A DNA stretch of 21,193 bases from Gnetum montanum (lineage: Eukaryota; Streptophyta; Gnetopsida; Gnetales; Gnetaceae), in the NCBI GenBank assembly GCA_015680685.1, contig MNCI01035790.1, forward strand, positions 476,340 to 497,532, written 5' to 3'. Made by a program: the position numbers and the translations under genes. This document shows, piece after piece, positions 16,194-21,193 of this stretch. Numbering within the stretch: position 1 is the stretch's first letter; every line of letters begins with the position of its first letter. The notes under the pieces are model-generated. The model did not search any database. It was not told where the DNA came from and saw only the letters and a program-made list of their open reading frames with translations.

Positions 16194-18797
16194 TCCGTTA
16201 TCATGCCTTTACAAGTATTTAGCTATGTGTATTTTATTCTTTATGCACATTCAATTATATATATTTAATATTTATTATGTAGATTCAATTATGCATTATT
16301 TATTTTTAGTATGCACATGTGATTATATAATACTCTATTCATGGAGCAATTTTAGACACTAATCCTACCCAAACTATATCCCTTGTTACCCTTTGTCATT
16401 AGACTAGAACTTGGTGTTCATTTTTAATTATAACTAAACATTACATAAGTTAGTTTTGTTAAGGAAGTACTTTAAGATGATATCCTACCTAGCATCTAAC
16501 ATTACCTATGTGTCTAGGATGTTCAAAAATGTTACTTTTGACTCTTGGTTCACTAAAATTGGAGTTACAATTCTTGAGATATCAAAATTTTTGTTTACTA
16601 AAAAATATTGTAAAAATCTCAGCATTTGAAATAGGTGACTATGATAAGTGAAGCTTAGATATAATTTTGGCTTAGGATCATGTAGTACACTTGATAAGGA
16701 TTTTGTAGGTTTAAATGGAATTTGATTTAGAGTCTGTATGTATGTGGCTGTTACAAGTGTCTGAATGCTAAGGGTATTTATAAAAAAAAAGAAAACAAAT
16801 GAACTTATAAAAATGATTTTGAATCAAATATATATATAAATTAAAAATCAAAATTAAAAAATTTCATGTGCAAAAAGGAAAAGGCAGTTTCATGTGAAGG
16901 TAATTTAAAACAAAAAAGGTACAAAAAAGATGTAAGCTTGAGCTTATAAAAAGCTATGTAACATCTATTTGTTTTCACCACCTCTCTATCTATCACCTCA
17001 TCTATACTAGGAATTTTTTGTTTCTATTTTATTAAAGAACTATTTTTGTCTTTTCCTCTTCATTTCTAAGCCTATTTTAGTCTTGTTTCTTTCATTTTTG
17101 AACACGTATGATGTCTTGGTGTCACATTGCATGTAATTCTTTTACTTATAAATATATTGTGGGCTTAAATACATCTTATTTTAATTTGTAAAGGGTTTAA
17201 AACATTTTAGTTCCAAGTGAAGTAAAAGCTAATTTTGGGCATCTTGGTGGAAAAGAAATAAAATAAGAAGATTTTGAAAGCTCTACCAACATAAGTAGAA
17301 AGTATTAATTTACTTTACGTTTTATATAGCTACCCTATTTTGTTGTGAATTATGGTAAAAAGCTTATTTTATTTTTCTTTTCATGTGGCTATTCTATTTT
17401 GTTGTGAATTTTGTATATTTTCTTTATACTTTCTAGTTTTTTGTTATTTTTTCATGAGTTTTAATTGGTATGCTGAGATCTTGCCAATTTTTTTTAGTTT
17501 AGACTTGTTTTTATATGGAAATTAGTATTTTAATATTGTCCAAAACATTTTTTATCTTATTGGTGAATTTTTTGGAATTGTCAAAACTTTGTTCAAGTTG
17601 ATTCTAACATATTTTATGATTATTTTGGATCAACTCTTGATATAAATATGATTTTGTGAAATTTGGCTATTTTGTAAATCTTTTAAATTTTTGGAATAAA
17701 ATAATGATGTTTATGTGATTGATTTTGTTCAATTTGTAGTGGGAACCACAAATCTTTTAAATTCCTTTGTTTGCATGTAATACTAAAGTGTTCTTTAGTG
17801 GGATCCACCCCAATAGAATAAGGGTTTGAATTGATTTCCTACCTTGGATTTTGATTCATAAGTTCATGTGAGGTTGAAAAACTAGTTGAGACCATGGCAC
17901 TTAGTAGTTGAGTTTAGCGGTGTGCAATGAGGTATAGTCAAGACCCATCCTTCCTATGGTACATATGCCTTAGTCATTAAGGATGTTAGTGGTAAGGCTA
18001 TTACCAAGAACCAATCATGAGTGGCTCATTTGGGATCACCAAGATTATGCAATGATAGTGCTGAGGTTATTTCAAGATGTGTTGATGTGTTTCTTTGACA
18101 ATGAGGATAATTAATAGCATTTGGAGATGGCTAGATATAATATACACTATTTGGATTGTTGTTGGACAAATTTGTAATATCTTTGAACATTAAATAATTA
18201 AAAGGATAATCCAATGATAGTAGTGAGGTTATTCTAAGACCTGTGGATATATTTCTTTAGCAGTGAGGATAACCAAGAGTTAGGCTTTGGAGATGCCTAG
18301 ATAAAAAATATGTATTTTGGATTTTTAGAAAATTTCTACCACTTTTGAACTTTGAAACATTTTTGAATATTTAATTTAAAACCTTTACCTAGCCTATATC
18401 TTGAGACTTTTGGCCCAAAACCTTTATGCACTATGAAGAGGAAAACAAAATAACATTTTTTATTTAAGGAGTTTTGAATTCTCCTTCATTTTAATGAAGA
18501 GAGCCTAGAGTAACCACAAAAATTTTAAAAGAGGGATATAGGATGAAAGGTGGATCAATTCTGTACAAGATGGACCCTATGAACTTGAAAAATAATTTTT
18601 GTATATTTTGTCTTTTTGTAAAATAAAAACCTTACAAAGTTTTTGGATACTGAAGCCATGTACCTATTTCTATGAATAAATAATAAAGTATGATAGATAT
18701 GAAATCACCATCTATGCCAGTTGGATTATGACATTACAAGGATTATTTTTTCATTTCACCACATGTTATATGTTTAGGAAAAATTAATATTATTTAT
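16194..18797. other. AT-rich region without a supported gene
   Basis: 2.6 kb between the outer element and LTR D, rich in T and A tracts. I see no conserved protein, RNA gene or LTR ends. Noted: a TATA-like 'cttataaaaag' near 16942; a short 60-bp-period duplication at 17327-17410 ('ctattttgttgtgaatt' twice); and a diverged duplication at 18050-18158 and 18212-18330. It is either host intergenic DNA or very old repeats. Confidence 0.5.
18050..18330. repeat. Diverged tandem duplication, period about 162 bp
   Basis: The block 'caatgatagtgctgaggtta...gaggataa...ggagatggctagat' (from 18050) recurs from 18212 with many substitutions and small indels. It is non-coding. The parent repeat family is not recognised. 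Confidence 0.6.
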
Positions 18798-19581
18798 TGA
18801 TGAGTGGCGAGGTACCCCTACACTCAACCATATGAATGTGATAATCTCATGTGTGATTCGGTCGAACTCCAAGGACTAAGTGCTTACGCGCCTTAATGAA
18901 ACACTTAAGGTTAATCAATCGTTGTCTTCTCAAACTTACTTGTATTGTTACCATTGTATGGTTAAGTAAGCTTGAGGTATATGATTTTTATATCTTTTAT
19001 CTTTTTAACATCTTATGCTAATAAGGGAAGGTGAAGAGAACTAAGTGACTAACTTTCATTAACTATTCACTAAGTAAGTTCTAATTGTCCTAGCACCAGT
19101 ATCTGTTCCCACTTGCCGCACACACCCTGAACTAGTGCAACGCTACTGGGATTACCAAACACTACTCGTTACTGGGTTACCAAGCGTTACACATGTGCTC
19201 GAAGTCATCGTACTGAATGCACTTAACTAGGAGAGTCAAGGATTGAGAGAGATTTATTATCTAGGAAAGCATTTAAACATTTAACAATAATTAAATCCTA
19301 TTTAGCTTAGTTCATATGTTGCAAGGTTTATCAGAAAGTTCATCTTTATTGTCGTACACAAATATGTGCTCAAGTACAATTTGCTCAAATAAAGATCCAT
19401 TCACTTTAAGACTCCTACTGTAGGCATATGGAAATTATTCTAACTTTGGAATGGTAAAACTGCTATAGTTTGGCTAAGGGTCTAAATCTAGATGCCTAAA
19501 ACAGGGAAAGCTGCCTCTTATCTATAGATGTTGCAGTGGGCCGCAATATCACGGGGGTGGATACGATATCGTAGCTCATCA
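18798..19581 (-). repeat. LTR D, 3' LTR of a third element
   Basis: Runs from TGATGAG to CTCATCA (784 bp), followed by a polypurine tract, so it is the 3' LTR of a minus-strand element whose interior lies to the right. It is closest to LTR A. It keeps AATAAA on the minus strand (near 19345) and a weakened TATA (19518-19527). Only one good GATATC palindrome remains, near its end. Confidence 0.87.
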
Positions 19582-20195
19582 TCCCCCCATGATTGAATGG
19601 AAACTCGTCCTCGAGTTCCTTATAAAATATTGAAAAGGTATGGGATTATTGACTTGAATGACACTAATGGTGAATGGGGTGACATGTGAACATATCATCA
19701 TTACAACACATGACAAAAGTAGTGTTCATGACAACAAGAGTGAACACTATACACATTTTACATCCAACCTTATTTGGTAGTTGAGAGAGAAGAGAGAAGA
19801 GAGAGAGAAAAGAAGAAGTCTGTTGCTACCAACGCCAAGATTGCACTTCTCATTGTTCATCCATAAGTGTGCCATCAGTCTCATTCCTTGCATAACTGCT
19901 CCAACACTAGTCCATTCCAAGTGTTTCCTCCAGATCCAATCCATTGGTGTATGATTACCATCTACACACACAACATAGTCTTATATTAGCAAGGGTAAAT
20001 GAATCACAATGTAGTTGATACCTTGCCTTAGTGTAAGGTCCATTGGCTGAGTTGTGATATGGCTAATGCAGATCTAGAGATATAATACTAGTGACTACCC
20101 GAGGTGTAGGGGTTAAGAGGAAATAAAAAAAATTGGACGAGGACCCCCATGACTGAGAGTGAACCTTTGGTAGCGAGAGAATGGAAAAAGATAAG
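19582..20195 (-). mobile_element. 3' interior fragment of element D
   Basis: Begins at the polypurine tract (minus strand ATTCAATCATGGGGGGA) and shares 'ggtatgggattattgact' with the inner element's 3' UTR. It carries a GA-rich microsatellite (about 19784-19818). At 20142-20157 there is a pol-end-type LSHGG/PPT-like motif only about 560 bp from the LTR, so the long extra ORF is absent or deleted here. The 74-codon minus-strand frame at 19747-19971 shows no known motif. LTR E interrupts the element at 20196. Confidence 0.65.
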
Positions 20196-20541
20196 TGATG
20201 AGTGGCGAGGTACCCCTACACTCAACCATACGAAATGAGTGTCGCATGCGCGATCCGGTCGAACTCCGCAGATGGACTAGTTGTGGCACCTAGATAGTTA
20301 GCCTTAGGTCGCAGTTCGCTGTCTTCCCATCTAGACTAGTTTTGCATATGTCACGTATGGTTTAGTCTAGATGAGGTGTATGATGTGTTCTAATTCTAAT
20401 GCTACTCCTGATGGCAGTGGAAAATAATATTTAACTAAATCTAAGCTAAGAGGAAAAGGGTAAGAAAATCTAATCTAGCCTAAGTGCGACGAGCAACCGA
20501 TTCCTTGATCAACCGTACACATCTTGGACTTCGTGCACGAC

Positions 20542-20663
20542 TGCCACTGGGACTACCAAGCATAGGCCTAGGTACGCCACTGGGATTACCAAGCGCAGAC
20601 CCCAAATACGCCACTGGGTTACCAAGCGTAGATCCCCCTAGCTACACCACTGGGCTACCAAGC
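20542..20663. repeat. Four tandem copies of 'ccactggg(a)(t/c)taccaagc' in LTR E
   Basis: Copies start near 20542, 20575, 20609 and 20645, spaced 33-36 bp. LTRs B, C and D have two. The plus-strand ORF at 20484-20675 is simply a translation of this array. Confidence 0.8.
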
Positions 20664-21062
20664 AGTCACACTTAAATGCTCGTAATCAAGTCGAACTCGT
20701 TCCGCTTCTAGGAGTTTAGGGTTGAGAGACTAATCGCGATAAGTAACCGATTCCTTAACTAGCCGTACACACCCGTAGATGCTCGTAGTCAAGTCGTACT
20801 TACACCGCGCTATGAAAGCAATAAATAACATGAAATAAATAACAATAAATAAACTAAGTGAATGCTGCAATGATGAAGTAATCTCGATCTTTATTGCCGG
20901 TCATGTGCGTGTCCAAGTACGGCACACTCGAATAAAGACACCGTACAATCACATTCACCACACTGCGGGCAGACACGGGAAAATTCTAACTCTGGAGGGA
21001 TCAAACTGCCAGAGCTTCGCTACCCTAAAACTGGGATCCCCAAACAAGGGGGTGCCGCCTCT

Positions 21063-21071
21063 TATTTATAG
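21063..21071 (-). promoter_or_regulatory. TATA box in LTR E
   Basis: The minus strand reads CTATAAATA followed by AGAGG. It is about 100 bp from the LTR's U3 end, implying an unusually short U3 and a start site near 21035. Confidence 0.75.
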
Positions 21072-21087
21072 ACATGGCGGCGGACTG

Positions 21088-21142
21088 CGATATCGCGTAC
21101 GCGATATCGTAGGGAAGGACGAGATATCGCGTACGCGATATC
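21088..21142. promoter_or_regulatory. Twin perfect palindromes upstream of the LTR E TATA box
   Basis: GATATCGCGTACGCGATATC occurs twice, inside perfect palindromes at 21088-21109 (22 bp) and 21123-21142 (20 bp), 34 bp centre to centre. They lie in U3 next to the TATA box. Decayed versions occur in the other LTRs. A binding site for a dimeric factor is plausible but inferred. Confidence 0.7.
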
Positions 21143-21169
21143 GCGGCCGACGCAGACCGCTTCTCATCA

Positions 21170-21193
21170 TACCCCCACGACTGAATAAAAACT
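21170..21193 (-). mobile_element. Start of the interior of element E, with polypurine tract
   Basis: The minus-strand sequence ATTCAGTCGTGGGGGTA abuts LTR E. It is the best preserved copy of the polypurine tract in this window. The rest of the element is outside. Confidence 0.8.

Larger units (their letters stand above)
20196..21169 (-). repeat. LTR E, 3' LTR of a fourth, less decayed element
   Basis: Runs from TGATGAG to CTCATCA (974 bp), followed by a polypurine tract at 21170-21186, so the element continues beyond the right edge. It is of the B/C type but keeps many CpG sites and perfect promoter palindromes. It is longer because of four tandem U5 repeats (20542-20663) and a partial duplication (20481-20520 with 20731-20770). 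AATAAA lies on the minus strand at 20895-20890. The left flank is ATAAG. Confidence 0.9.

Noticed and set aside
16087-16362. Plus-strand 91-codon ORF with hydrophobic C-terminus
   Set aside because: It crosses the LTR A end into flanking AT-rich DNA, so it is not a gene.
16930-16960. Host promoter at the TATA-like 'cttataaaaag'
   Set aside because: No supported coding sequence follows within 1.8 kb on the plus strand.
20542-20663. CRISPR-like array of short repeats
   Set aside because: There are only four diverging units in a plant LTR, and the spacers are not unique inserts but diverged unit ends.
20484-20675. Repetitive protein 'LGLPS..' on the plus strand
   Set aside because: It translates the U5 tandem repeats of LTR E.

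Overview
This window looks like nuclear DNA from a vascular plant with a large, repeat-rich genome. A gymnosperm is possible, but the sequence alone does not settle it. I see no intact host gene. Nearly everything recognisable is Ty3/gypsy LTR retrotransposon of the Athila/Tat type, all on the minus strand. The clade call rests on a tRNA-Asp-like primer binding site, a gag with the 'ERYYSLL..CPS' block, a DSG protease, an RT with FMDDF and an integrase with a GGH...CDHCQR finger. LTRs begin TGATGAG and end TCATCA.

Layout, left to right on the plus strand. (1) 1-6624 is the interior of an old 'outer' element: pol end, integrase, RNase H, RT, protease, gag, leader and PBS. Its 3' LTR lies off the left edge. 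Its 5' LTR (LTR A) is split into 6625-6907 and 15589-16193. (2) 6908-15583 is a complete 'inner' element of 8.7 kb inserted into LTR A. It has LTRs of 857 and 880 bp, a CTAAG target duplication, a PBS and a gag, but no recognisable pol. In place of pol it has a 1.7-kb unassigned segment, and downstream a 900-codon ORF. (3) 16194-18797 is AT-rich DNA with no gene that I can support. (4) 18798-20195 is a 3' LTR (LTR D) plus about 0.6 kb of interior. (5) 20196-21193 is an LTR with intact CpGs (LTR E) plus the first bases of its interior. It apparently lies inside D and runs off the right edge. This makes two nested pairs.

An autonomous copy would make Gag and Pol from one long frame, prime minus-strand DNA synthesis with tRNA-Asp, and be transcribed from a TATA box about 100 bp inside the LTR. 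That TATA box has near-perfect GATATC-GCGTAC-GATATC palindromes directly upstream. All coding regions here are decayed, mostly by C-to-T/G-to-A changes and with few indels. The downstream ORF keeps one frame for 2.7 kb despite about 34 in-frame stops.

The most interesting signals are the palindromic LTR promoter, an LTR-like TATA/GATATC block inside the inner element upstream of the extra ORF, and a polypurine-tract sequence that recurs at the pol end (LSRGG/LSHGG). There are two assembly blemishes: an unmerged 46-bp overlap with an N at 5208, and an 83-base poly-C run ending in N at 13552.
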